The notes under the pieces were generated by a model that made no database searches, had not been told where the DNA came from, and worked only from the letters and a program-made list of their open reading frames with translations. From Physcomitrium patens (taxonomy: Eukaryota; Streptophyta; Bryopsida; Funariales; Funariaceae), in contig NC_037259.1 of the NCBI RefSeq assembly GCF_000002425.4, positions 2,942,381 to 3,006,380 on the forward strand: 64,000 nucleotides of DNA, given 5' to 3'. Shown piece after piece: positions 49,991-61,170 of the stretch (positions are counted from its first letter, which is position 1; each line of letters opens with the position of its first letter). The translations under genes were made by a program, and so were the position numbers.

Positions 49991-50980
49991 ATTTCCATCA
50001 AGAACATCCGAGAATAAATGTAATAAATATAGAATGTGAAAAAATTATCATATCGTGGAAAAATAAGTTATATTCTTATTACTTGAGCTGAATGGAATTC
50101 TAGCCATACAACATCAAATTTGATTTTTATTAAGTAAATTTGGATCTTGATTCATTAGAAAAACAAAGCAATTTTAGAAACGATTTTTTATTCTATTAAA
50201 ATATTATCTCTTCTACTTACTAAGACATAAGAATTTTAAATAATAATAATGATAATAATAATAAATAAATAAATAAATAATTTAGAATAGTTTTGTTTCC
50301 TCAAGTTGATGAATAGTTGGCCACAAAAGTAGTTATGTCAAACTTGATTTGGATTTGAATCCAATTCTTATAGATAGCTATTTATATGAGCTAGTATTAG
50401 AGCAAGAAAGTGGCCAACTAGGGCAACCTAGAGGATATATAGGCCTTTATGGCTTCTAATCTACATTCTTCTCCTTGGAAAAGAATTTTATAATACTAAC
50501 TTTTAGATTTTATATTCCTAATAGTTTGAATTTCCTCCCTTTTTTAATTTTCTATTATTTTGATTTTCCTTCTTTCTTCTTTTTTTGTAGAAATATCTCA
50601 CCTTAATTTAGTAAATAGCTTAGATTCTTCCAAAGTTTTTTCATTAACCATGATCTTTTCTATATGCAATCAAGTGGATTCTTTTCCTCTTTGAATAGTT
50701 CAACTATGAATTAGTACAGGAGTTTGAGATGAATAGCAAAATAATAGAATGGTAGTTGTAAAAAGAAGCTCTAGTGGAATTTTTGAAAAGAAATTCCAAA
50801 ATAAACATTTTCTCCTTAAAACTAGCTAATATAAATTATGATATTTAATAATAGTTTTATTATCATGAATTGTTTAATTAGGCTAGAAGCTAAGAAGGAT
50901 CTTTGATCTAAATCAATCCAAAAGAAAAAAGTGGAAAAAATAGAAAAGAAAGTAGAAGTAGCCAGGAATATATATATATA
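49990..50980. other. AT-rich repeat DNA left of element B
   Basis: AT-rich with (ATAA)n near 50260-50280 and no recognisable coding signal. The left part of element B may start here, but the terminal motif seen in A and C was not found. Confidence 0.35.
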
Positions 50981-53930
50981 TGAAGATGATCAGGAGGGCG
51001 AGAGGCTGCCCTTGAATGACGGCAGCCTCCTCGATAGGCGTCTGGGCGGCCCCGAACTCTCCCTTTTTATCGTGTGCGTGTGTGTTTTTTTGTTTTTGGG
51101 TGCTCCAATTTTTCTGTTGTGTTGCAGCTAGGGCAACATTGTTTGTGCTACTAGGGAGTGGCAACATTGTCAAACCTTTCCCTTCCTAGTTAGGTTACAA
51201 TGCCTGCAATGGGCCACCAGTTTTAGTTGGATTTTGATTGGATTTCTTTGATTAAGTTGAGGTTGACGAGCTGACTTAAGTCACTATACTGATCTTTACC
51301 AGCTCAAATCTAGGAGGCTCTTGCAGTGAGGCGGTTGTTCTTGTCAATGTTGGTTCAATCAGTTTTTTTCCCCTGTACGCAAGATTTTGACAAATTATGG
51401 TCGATGCAATAGTTCTTCTTTCCAGTTTATACTCGACAGTGTGAGAAAGCCATTTTGGCAGTTGTCGACGAGTTGGAGTCACGATCCTCCATTGATAGCC
51501 ACAAGGTCAACAAGCGACAGTGCTGTGGCGATGATGCGGTGAGAGATCAAAGTGTGGTTCTTTTATTTTTTCTCTTCTTTTCGATGAAAGGGAATAGAGG
51601 TGGAATTCAAAGTTGGTGTTGTGCTTGCTCCAGTCCTGATATGCTGCGGTAGTGTAAAGGAATACGACTTCTTTGCAACTAGCGATGGGGGAAGTGGTGC
51701 TGATCTTGTAGGTGGCCGACGACGCTAGGAGGAACTGGTGTTTTTGTTCCTTCTTTGTCAAATTTTATTTCTTCCTTAGTTCTGAACTTCGAGTCAAGCG
51801 AAGTTTGCGGGTTGTGTTTTTTTTCATGTTGGAGGGTGTGTCTGTATGTGAAAAGCCACCCCTGTCTTTTTGTTTTTTCTTCTTTTCCTCGGCAGAAGCA
51901 TAGGTTGGTTGTGGAGCGTGCGGCGGTTCCATGTTCACTTCCACTGGCAGTTTGAACCTCCGTGGGGCGAAGTGAGCCACATCTTGTCGCAGTTGGAATG
52001 CCATCCATTCTGGTGTCAACGCTACACTAGGTGTTGTTTGCGGTGGTTGTGCGACTCGACATGACGATATAAAGCCTCGTCGCTGCGGTTAAATCAAGGA
52101 TTTGTTGATCAGCTAGGGTGGCAGTTGGCTCCTCTCCGACGTTGCTAGGTGATTTTGGAGTCCAATTGCTGCCAATCCGGACAGTTTTGGATCTTCTCGG
52201 AGATTGGTGTATAGAAGATTAATCCAGTCAATTAGTGATCGACGCCCTCGAGCTGGTTGCGTACGGCATGTTTCTTCGATGTCGCCTTAGATTTTGGTTC
52301 TAAAGCTGCAGCTTAGATTTTCATGCCACTCCTACAGAATTCGTAGGATTGATTGAGTCTCTATCCGCCAACAAGTGTGCGTGATCACAATTTAATGTGC
52401 ACATATGAACGCCCTGCGACACTTAATCAAACTTAGTTGTACCCCATAGTTCAGCATCTACGGAACTTAAAGGCTCTATTACTTGATAAATCTAGATTCA
52501 AACCACAATTATCCTCATGACATACCATCCGTGTTCATGTAGTCGCCTCATACATTTAGTTAATAGGTTCGTTTGGTGGGTGTGAGGTAAGCCCTAATCG
52601 TTGGACTCTAGTCGATCAAGATTGTGCTAGAGGCAAGAGATGAAGGTTGAGCATTTCGAGGATCTCCAAGTTGTTGATGCGGAGCCAAACCGTGTGATAA
52701 GAAGGAGGAGAACTTGCATTCAACTCCGACTTTGTCACCCTACATTCCTATTGCTAAATCGGCTGACTGGAGGCAAATGTGACTGGACATTTGGCAGCAT
52801 CCTTCTTCCCCTTCTGTGATCAACGGAGTGAACTCCGGATTGGGCAAGATTGTGGGTGCGGCAATTTGTAGAGATGTTGGCGTTGACTTTTGATCTGCAG
52901 TTGTTACATTCATGGTGGCACTGATGCAAGAAGTGGAGCAAGAGAGCCTTTGCTTGTGGATGAGGTCTTGAGGAGGATGTAGATAGTTGAAGAAGTTGTG
53001 CACGATGGTAGAGGAAGTCTTCCATCTTCTCGACGGCAGGAAGGAGTGCTCAGATCGGGAATTTCAGACTTGCTTAGTCTTCCAAGCGATTGAGGTGCTG
53101 TGTTGTTAGGTCGACCCTCACTGGGTTTTGCAATTGGGCGATCAGACAAAGATGGCAGAGTGTGGCAGGCTGCGATGGAATTCGACTCACAGCAGGTCGA
53201 CTAGTGCAGCAATCTCCTTCGGCTCAGTGAGACTATTTACACTGATTAGGGTGGATTTTGGGTGCAAGTAGGTTAGGTTCTAGGGCAAACGACTTGGATG
53301 AATTTTTAAATCAATGATAAATTTATAAAGCATGGATGAATCTTAAATTGGATGAGAAGTCATTTATGGATGATAAATTTGTTTGGATGATTTTTTGTTA
53401 ATGGATGAAAGTTAATACAAGAAAAAAAAAAAAAAAAAAAAAAAAACGTAAAACTCAAAAAACAACAAACAATCAAACAAACAAACAAACAATTGAATTA
53501 AGAATTAAGAGAAGGAATTCTTTGGCAAGCATTTTGTGAGTAATTTGCTATTGTATGTGAGTTAAAGGGAGAGGTTTTGTTTAATGACTTGGATTTTTTT
53601 TAATAAGATTGAAGAGTGGTTTCATTAAAATTTAAATAAGAGTTACAACTTATGAAAAAAAATTAGTTAATTCAATTATTATGAACAAGGACAACCTTCC
53701 AAATAGTAAAGGGTTATTTATTTCACACTTGATGATTTAAGGAGGTTAGTAGTGAATAGATTAAGATTTTGATAAGAACTAAAATTTCTAAGAATTAAAT
53801 AATTAATTTACTTATTGTAAACTAGAATAAACTCCCAATTAGTAGAGGTTTATTTTAGCTCATAGTGCATCAGTAGAACAACAAGCCACCAAGATCTCTA
53901 TTGCAATACAAGCACCACAGAAGATGAGCC
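50980..53930 (+). mobile_element. Element B: GC-richer non-coding repeat with GGATGA tail
   Basis: A GC-rich body starts at about 50.98 kb with a perfect 9-bp inverted repeat, GAGGCTGCC (51002-51010) and GGCAGCCTC (51021-51029). The body shows no convincing protein. It passes through a segment also found at 44888-45070 and ends with GGATGA motifs at about 53297-53415 and an A25 tract (53422-53446). About 450 bp beyond lies a TAGAGGTTTATTTTAGCTCA segment shared with C and with the 35.35-kb fragment. The right limit is approximate. Confidence 0.5.
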
Positions 53931-54840
53931 GCCAACACAATGCTGCAAAAATGTCTTAGATAGAGTTGAACGGCTCCTTCAACAAGATAGTAATGTCAAC
54001 AACAACAATTTTGCTCCACCGTACTAGAGCGACGATTCCAACACCTCCTCAATGAAGAATACATTCAACTTGGCAGCATCACCAATAACCTTCTCAAAAA
54101 AACGATTGTAGACAGGAAAAGAACATAATCCATCTGCTTGTCCATCAAATCTAGAGCCTTTTCTTTGTGCACTCTCAAAAAAATGAAAAAAGAGAGGCAA
54201 GGATCCAAGTAGTTAGACCCCTATTGACAAAGAGGTTGCCATTGTTTTTGGGTAGCTTCTAGCCCTCCTAATTGCCTTTCTGTTTCTTTTTTCTTTTTTT
54301 TCACTTCTTTCATTTTTTATTTTTATTTTTATTTTATTTATTTCCTACTTTTTATTTTCTTTCTTAATCTTCTCTTTGATCTCCTTCTTTCTGTTTTTTC
54401 TTTTCTCTCCCTACCCTCAACCTTTTCTTCTTCTATTCTATTATTATCCTTTTATTTTATTTGTCTAAAACTACCAAGTTTTTTTTTTCTTTTTTTTTTG
54501 GTTGTTTTAGATCAAGGATTTCATTTAACTTTTATCTCCATTAAATATTTAATGGAAATAAGACTACAATGAAAAAAATCATAAATATATATTAGTTAAA
54601 TATTTTTAAAATATATTTATTTTTAAAAAAAATTATCAAAGAGAATTTATTAGAGACCGTTTTTCTATTGACATCCTATTTTTTGCTATTTTATCATCAA
54701 AACTTATTTTTACATAAATAATAAATGAAAATCTTTCTTTTGTAATATGCATAAATATTTTTATTGCTACGAATAAGGTTTTGGTTGTTTTAAAATTAAC
54801 ACTTATTATTTGATTGAAAATATCATTAAATAGACTATTA
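53930..54840. other. Repeat DNA with T-rich blocks, unassigned
   Basis: The first 350 bp have near-normal base composition but no clear protein motif. The rest is T-rich (TTTTATTTTT blocks near 54.29-54.36 kb) and then AT-rich. I see no gene. Confidence 0.4.
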
Positions 54841-55505
54841 AAAAGAAATAAGATTACAAGAGATCCAATTTATTTAGAGGCTTTTTTATTTTATTTTTTA
54901 TTAACAATAGATCCAAAATGATTAAATTACTAATAGATTTAATGATATTAAATATTATGACTATTTTTTGTTACATCTATAAGATTGATTTGATAAATAG
55001 CATCTCTAAAAAGATAAAAATAGACTATCTATGACTTCTACATGTACCAATTTCATTTTCTTTACAAATAGTATTTTATGATGTTTTACAATTATTTCAT
55101 TTAAAAAACAAGTTGAGGCTTCCAAATCTTACAAGGCAAAGACTATGATTTTTAGATTCTAAACAAATGTATCTCTTAAAGCAATAAGATTCTAAAGAAA
55201 AAATACAACGTTTACAAGATGTTGTATAAAAGTCCAACTTCACAATTTTTTTATGATTGAATAAACTCATTTTTTGGTGTATTGTCTTCTTTAACAACTA
55301 TATTTTTTATTTTGTGGTTTTGTTATTTTTCAAAATAATTTTGAGCATTGAGATTAGATCATGTATGATACTGACATAATCTTTTTTGACTGTATCAAGA
55401 TTTTTCTTATTTATTAAAAAGTTTGAAACACATTGCATTAATTTATATATCTCAACAGTAAAATGTATGTATTGAAAACTTATTGATATAGCAAATGAAT
55501 TATAG
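54840..55505 (-). pseudogene. Chromodomain-family Gypsy protease/gag fragment
   Basis: A broken minus-strand frame at 55097-55297 contains CIFSLESYCF and a following LV-FGSLNLFF stretch. These align with the protease region of the 40-44 kb copy (HIFSLESSPCF ... LLDSRASIYFL). The DNA continues to align with the gag side of that copy up to about 55.5 kb, where element C begins. After C, at about 58.39 kb, the same alignment resumes for about 40 bp (AAAAAATTAATTATCACAC). Confidence 0.65.
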
Positions 55506-55506
55506 A

Positions 55507-58385
55507 CAATTGTGAGTTACTAAATTGACTCACATTTTGTGTCAGAACAAAAGCTTATAATAGAAGGGTTAATTGTCAAGTGTCAATTGACAAGAGGTGG
55601 AGAAAATGCTAAACATAAGTAAAATAGAATTAGTGGATAAAACATAACTATGTATAGAAATTCTAGTAGGAAATTCTAATTTTTAGAAATTATCTTAGAA
55701 AGTATCAATTGAGTATGTTTTTAGTATCTTAGGAGCATCTATAAAATAATTAGAATATTCCAAATTTCAATATTAGATAGCCATATACGGTATAAACACA
55801 GCCTTGATACATAGTAGACACAATAATAGGTTTTGTATGAGGTATAGTCAAAATATCTTAGTATATGGGTCGGAATATAGTAATTATATAGATAGTATAC
55901 CATGCAGTATACATTAGCTATATAATAGAAAATATAGTAGCCATATAGTAGGAAATACAACCCAAATATGATATACAGTACAGTACCGGATACTGTGCCA
56001 TATGGTTATCCGGATCGAGGTAGAAGCCGGGGTATCGTCACCCGGTCATCGGGTGGCGGTTCTCAACACTGGGTTAGCCGCCGTAAGTTCTCTCTCTTTT
56101 TTCTTTTTCTTAGTTAGCGTCGCAAAGGCCGACCTCTGCAACTGTGTTGTTTTTCCCTTCTTTGCTTCGGTGCAGCAAGGAGGTGTTTTTATCTGGTGCT
56201 GCAATTGGAGCGACAGTTCACTCGTCCTGCCTTTCTCTGGTTTTCGTTATTTGATCTTGTTTTTTGAGCTTCGAAAGAGTCGACGTGGCGAGGAGCTGCG
56301 GTGCAGCCAAGGATGCTAGACTCCTCGTGTTCTGTTCTTTTTGTTGTTTGTGTGCGGAAGGCGCTGTAGCGGCCATCAGCTTGTTCGCAGGTTTTCTTCC
56401 GGTTGGACTGAGCAGCATGGCTGCTGGTTTGTTAGTCTCCTGTTGGTTACTGATCTTGACGAGACCCCATCTGGATCTGCGCCTCGAGTGATGCGGCTGG
56501 ACTGTTCAGTTTTTTTTCGGTTCAACGTTGCCTTCTGGTCGCAATTGAAGGGTCATCTGCGGAGCAAGGGATTTTGAGGCTCAGAAGGTAGCGTGCAAAG
56601 GAGCATAGAGGCTCTTGCTTCGGATATAAACTCTGTAGGTGGATTGCACATTATTCAGGCGTTTGCAACTTCGGCGCCCGTTGCAGTAGGAGGTTATGGT
56701 GCGAAAGTGGGGCTCTAGTTGATCCATAAGGTATCATGTAGCTCTACGTCGTGGCGCCTATGACATAGTTGGACTGGAGAAGTGGAGGGAGGAAGCGCAC
56801 ATCTGAAGAATTCAAGTGAGCGTGGTTCCATTTTCCATATTAATATTCACAAGTCTTTCTGATCAGAATTGGAGTTGACATTAGCGGTCTGCTGTTGTGG
56901 TTGCGGACTTCCACAACAATCGAGTCAAAGGCTTGTGGATTTGCAGCAAAAACAAGAAAGCAGCGGCGATTGAGGTCGATTCCTTCTACGCTCAAGTGGC
57001 GGTTTTTGGTGGCGCTTGAACCTAGTGGCTGCAGTAAAGTACACAAGCTGGGTGTTGAATTCAAAGAAGATCGAGTGGCAAGTCCGAGAATTGTCGGAGT
57101 ACAAAGTGGCCTTGCAATGCAGCGAGGGAGTAGGAACTAGTAAATTGTAATTAGCATTATTATCAATTCTTGTAGTAGTGCTGATCAAAAGGTCGCGACC
57201 TTGCTGTCCTCCCTGATTCTTTGTCAGAGTGCAAGTCTGAAAAGATTGACGTCATTACCAACTGAGCCGCAGAGGAATTTGGTTGGTGGGTTCTCAATTG
57301 GAGTGAACCAAAGTTTGTTGCTGAGGCTCTCATAGCGGAAAGAAATTAGAAGAAATCAATGCTGCCTTAGAGCTAGTCGCAGGAAGCATTGACTCTGAAG
57401 CTCCGACCTGCTGCGACAGCCGCTCGAAGAAGTTTGGAATCCAACGACAACCCGTGCTCATCCACGAATCATCTTTGTGAGATCTCAAGTGGGAAGTTAA
57501 ATTAGATTTAGATGCAATTGAATTAGGTTAGGTTTGAATTAGATTAATTTGGATGAAAATATTGGATGTTTGATGAACTTTAATCAAAGATAAACTTCAA
57601 TCAATTGGATGATAAATTATGGATGAAGATTGTTTAAAGTTGGATGCTTTTTCAATTATAGATGAAAAATCATTTGTAGATGAAAACTCATTTACGGATG
57701 AGAAATTGTTATTGGATGAGAAATTGTTATTGGATGAGAAATTGTTATTGGATGAGAAATTGTTATTGGATGAGAAATTGTTATTGGATGAGAAATTGTT
57801 ATTGGATGAGAAATTGTTATTGGATGAGAAATTGTTATTGGATGAGAAATTGTTATTGGATGAGAAATTGTTATTGGATGAGAAATTGTTATTGGATGAG
57901 AAATTGTTATTGGATGAGAAATTGTTATTGGATGAGAAATTGTTATTGGATGAATCTTTTTGGATGATAATTAATACTATATAAAAAAATTAAATTTTAA
58001 ATTTTTAAAATTAATTCAAATATATTAAAAAAATCACTTTTAAGTGTGTGGTGTTTGAGTTGTTAAAGTGGCTTGTATATTATTATAGAGGTTTGAATGT
58101 GGAATGTAATTGGTTTGAGAATTAAGAATTTAAGACAAAGTGAAAGGTAACTTAAGCAATTAAATTGGAAGCTAGTTGATAGTTGTGAAGTAGAGTAAAT
58201 CACTTACTAGAGTGGTTTATTTTAGATCACAATTGGAATGTTATACGACTTCTTGGACATTAAATCAAATTCTAATCGTAATTATTAGAATAATTAGATA
58301 ATTAAATTGTTGTGAATTAGAATAGACTTCCAACTAGTGAGGATTTATTTTACATCACAATAGTTTGCATACTTGTATGATTCTT
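55507..58385 (+). mobile_element. Element C: GC-richer non-coding repeat with expanded GGATGA tail, nested in a Gypsy relic
   Basis: It begins TGTGAGTTACTAAATTGACTC, like element A. An AT-rich leader of about 490 bp follows, then a GC-rich body from about 56.0 kb. That boundary carries two hairpins: CCGGATA/TATCCGG (about 55987-56014) and CACCCG/CGGGTG (56039-56055). GGATGA motifs run from about 57.55 kb and end in an 18-bp minisatellite. About 400 bp of AT-rich sequence with a GAGGATTTATTTTACATCAC segment follows. Both flanks are gag of the chromodomain Gypsy family, so C inserted into an older element. No encoded protein is recognisable. Confidence 0.6.
57706..57954 (+). repeat. 18-bp minisatellite, about 14 near-perfect units
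   Basis: The unit TTATTGGATGAGAAATTG is repeated without interruption about 13.8 times. Because 18 is a multiple of 3, two frames stay open across it (LLLDEK and CYWMRN repeats), giving spurious open frames of 121 and 95 codons. Single, diverged copies of the same motif precede it from 57.66 kb. Confidence 0.95.
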
Positions 58386-58428
58386 AGATCAAACCTCAAA
58401 AAATTAATTATCACACTAAATAACAAAT

Positions 58429-58749
58429 TGTCACGGACACAGAAATACAGACTCGAGATCTAACAAGAAGTTCAAGAAGAACTGGCAAGAACTAGATTAA
58501 TCAGATGAATACAAGAACAACACCAGAGAGGTGAGCTAGAGCTCCAAGAGATGTATTGTCGAGACTGAAGAACTCTTTAGCCTCGATTCCAATATATACT
58601 CCTATTTAGGAAGCTTTTCAAGCAACTTCTACCAACTAGGAAGCTTCTAGAAGGTTCCAGAGACTTGCTTCTAGAAGGTTCCAGAGACTTGCTTCTAGAA
58701 GGTTCTAGAAACTTGTCTCTAGAAGGTTCTAAAGACTATGTCCCTAACA
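58429..58749 (-). mobile_element. 3' LTR of Gypsy element D
   Basis: The LTR is 321 bp and, on the element's own strand, starts TGTTAGGGAC and ends GTGACA. It is bordered by a purine tract (plus-strand ACCCCCTCT at about 58752-58760) on the coding side. It contains tandem repeats of about 24 bp with heat-shock elements at 58640-58729. A TATA box lies on the minus strand at about 58592-58600. The outer flank is gag sequence of an older Gypsy copy. Confidence 0.75.
58640..58729 (-). promoter_or_regulatory. Tandem heat-shock element array in the D LTR
   Basis: Perfect alternating GAA/TTC blocks at 2-base spacing: GAAGCTTCTAGAAGGTTC at 58640-58657 (four blocks), TTCTAGAAGGTTC at 58669-58681 (three), TTCTAGAAGGTTCTAGAA at 58693-58710 (four), GAAGGTTC at 58722-58729 (two). 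The canonical heat-shock factor site is nGAAnnTTCnnGAAn. On the element's strand the array sits 20-110 bp into the LTR and about 40 bp upstream of a TATATA box. Confidence 0.8.
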
Positions 58750-58796
58750 TCACCCCCTCTAGCTTTGAGGTCTCTGAGAAGAAATGTTGTTGTTAA

Positions 58797-59200
58797 TCAG
58801 TACCAACGCAAGAAAATGAAGATTTGTCGCATAACGTCTGCTATGAACTCCAATTGTTGTTCACGAGGCAAGTAGTTCATTGGCCCTTGAAGCCAACAAT
58901 AGTGGCCCATGCCTTCGACTTCTGACCAAGCATGAACTTCCATGTCCTCATTGTGAAATTGTCCTGCAAACACGCCTTCTGGCTGACCATCATAAGCAGG
59001 CTTGAACTCAAATACAATCACCAATGATCGATTACTCGGTATCCTCCGTCGTCGTCGTGGTGTAGGCAGTTCTTCATCTTGGGATCACCTTCGTGAGCTA
59101 GTTGGTTGAGATAATCTAACTAGCATAGTATCTATCTCTTGGCTATCTATATCAGAAGACCAAACTATGGCTACTGAAAAAATTCTACTTTATCTTGGAG
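58797..59200 (-). CDS. ORF3 of Gypsy element D (unknown function, probably broken)
   Basis: This frame lies downstream of the chromodomain and next to the 3' LTR. The open part 58797-59024 encodes 75 residues. The same frame continues upstream past its Met with a PTPRRRRRIPSNRSLVI stretch. It aligns with ORF3 of element E: LVIVFEF...G..EGVF against LVILLEV...G..NILF, and MGHYCWLQGPMNYLPREQ against MGHYRWLRGPINHLRREQ. About 19 of the last 35 residues are identical. I do not recognise the family; a partial integrity loss at the N-terminal side is possible. Confidence 0.6.
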
Positions 59201-59229
59201 AAAATAACTACATCAACTACAAATTTTGG

Positions 59230-60577
59230 TGGTGCTCTCTCCCTTTCTTATATTCTTGGGTGAGCAAGCTTCAAAAGGAAGCTATCGTCAAACCGGCTTA
59301 GGTTTATGAAGATGTTGTTGATGAAACTCTTGTACCTTTTGTGGCGCATTGGCGAGATTTTCAGCTGGCTCCCACGTTCACTCATTAATGTCGTAGCCGC
59401 ACCAATGAACAAGATACTCCAACTTGCCCCACCTTCGCCATGAATCCAGCACTTTTTCAACCTCGTGTTCTTCATGGTTCTCAATCTCAATACTAGGTGG
59501 CGGACATTGCACTCTTCCAAGAAAAGATAACTCTCGATAAGGCTCCAACAGAGAAACATGAAAGACTAGATGTACCTTCATAGAAGCCGATAATTCCAAA
59601 CGGTACGCCACTGGATTGATTTGCTTCTGAATGATAAATGGTCCCAATCTTCGATAGTCCAACTTATCACATGGTCGCTTGGTCTTGATATTCCGTCGAA
59701 GAAGCCATGTTTTATCTCCAATTTTGAAAGTACGTGCTTGATTTCGAAATCTATGTGCAGATGCCTTGTAGGATTCTTGAGCGGATTATAATTGAAGCTT
59801 CAACGTATTTTGAAGCTCTGATAGTTGTTTTGCAAATCCATCAGCTGCTGGATTGTTATTTGTTAACGGACTTAATAAATCAAGCTTTGGATGATACCCA
59901 TAGTTGGAAAAGAATGATGTGTATTGAGTCGACGCATGGAGGGTGTTGTTATATGCAAACTCGGCTAGCGGCAGATATGTGGTCCAATCGTCTTGTTGAT
60001 AGTTGATGTTGTATCGTAAGTATTGTTCCAAGACTTGGTTCACCCGTTCCGTTTGGCCGTCAGTTTGAGAATGAAAAGCCGAAGAAAGCTTGATATCGAC
60101 CTTCAGTATCTCAAAGAGAGATCTCCAAAACTTTGATACGAACTGGGTTCCTCGATCTGATACGATATCATGTGGTAGTCCATGATATCGATACACATTA
60201 TCAAGAAAGAGTCTTGCTGTGACTTCACTGGACGATGTTTTCTTGCAAGGGACAAAGTGCGCCATCTTTGTAAGCCGATCTACCATGACAAAGATGGTGT
60301 CAAATGAGTTCGATGATGGCAGGTCCGTGATGAAGTCCATGGAAACTGAAGACTATGGTCGATGTGGAATCGACAATGGCTGTAAGAGTCCATAAGGGCG
60401 ATGTCGAGGATTCTTGGATCTTGAACAGATGTCGCAGGAGAGGACAAAATCTGTCACATCCTTCCATATTTGGGGCTACTAAAAATCTCGAGAAATAAGC
60501 TCGAAGGTCTTGTTGAATCCAAAATGTCCCACAATTGGAAAATCGTGGCGAGATTGAAGATCTCGGAGTCGTGCTAG
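59230..60577 (-). pseudogene. Element D pol fragment: integrase and chromodomain
   Basis: Minus strand. It begins within the integrase zinc-binding domain (RHDFPIVGHFGFNKTFELIS), then continues through the catalytic core (DFITDLPSS, IVSDRGTQFVS, TDGQTERVNQVLEQY: the D, D, E triad) in the frame 59786-60340. The C-terminal integrase part follows (YRRLGPFII, FHVSLLEPY, 59378-59662). A chromodomain closes it (EVEKVLDSWRRWGKLEYLVHW, GYDINERTWEP). Several frameshifts and stops split it. It ends at 60577, exactly where the LTR of element E begins; the rest of D should lie beyond E. Confidence 0.85.
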
Positions 60578-61131
60578 TGTCAAGGACAAAGACTCGATGA
60601 GGGAAAATATACACCAAAAGGCTATCTCGATATAATAAGTCAAAATATAAACAAGTAGGTATATTAAAAGGAAACTGGAATGGCTATTGCCACAAGACAA
60701 GAAACTAAAGACTCTTGAACCTGGACTAGAAGCAAGAAAGGAGTTGACAAGAGTGAAGAAGCCTTCACTCTTGTCTCTATATATACTATCTAACTAGGGG
60801 CTACGTGGCGACGTTCTATAGGACCTCCAATATATGTTGACTTTGTAGGACACATGCCTTGACTTACAAGGCAAGTTTTTCTACGTGTGGGCCACTTAGT
60901 TAGCTTGATCTTCAAGCTAACAACATGTGTGGCACATGGCCAACTTGTTGACCACGTTTCTAATCCAAAAAGTCAATTAAAGACACCTATGAAGTCAAAG
61001 TAGTGTCTAGGAAGTTTCTAGGAAGCTTCTATATTAAATATTATAGAATTAACTTACTTTTATCTACTTTTACTTACTTCTACTTATTTCTATATGTAAT
61101 TATTAGCTTACATGATTATGGCCGTGACATT
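60578..61131 (-). mobile_element. 3' LTR of Gypsy element E
   Basis: This 554-bp LTR is bounded by TGTCA...TGACA. On its coding side it is bordered by a purine tract (plus-strand ACCCCCCCTTCT at about 61133-61144). It matches the LTR at 44339-44887 along its length. A TATA-like box (TATATATAG on the minus strand) lies near 60776-60784. Two GAAnnTTC half-arrays lie at about 61012-61034. It interrupts the pol frame of element D after a GCTAG flank. Confidence 0.85.
61012..61034 (-). promoter_or_regulatory. Paired heat-shock-like motifs in the E LTR
   Basis: GAAGTTTC and GAAGCTTC (GAAnnTTC) are separated by three bases (TAG), so each pair is perfect but the overall spacing breaks the canonical rule. 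They lie about 100-120 bp into the LTR, like the array in element D, but are about 230 bp from the TATA box. Confidence 0.45.
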
Positions 61132-61170
61132 ACCCCCCCTTCTAGAGACGAGTTCCACGAGGAGCGGTCA

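Noticed and set aside
51455-53149. Overlapping frames in element B
   Set aside because: Same reason: multiple overlapping frames on both strands, no conserved protein and no splice-supported gene structure.
55739-55960. Tyr-rich 73-codon minus-strand frame
   Set aside because: It arises from TATAGTA-type low-complexity DNA in the leader of element C.
56002-57188. Overlapping frames in the body of element C
   Set aside because: No motif, no conservation with A or B, and the segment sits inside an older retrotransposon.
57706-57954. Possible CRISPR-like array
   Set aside because: Units are contiguous with no unique spacers, and the context is a plant nuclear genome.
57619-57984. Long open frames with LLLDEK or CYWMRN repeats, resembling a repeat protein
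   Set aside because: They are read-through of an 18-bp minisatellite whose length is a multiple of three; flanks are non-coding transposon tail.
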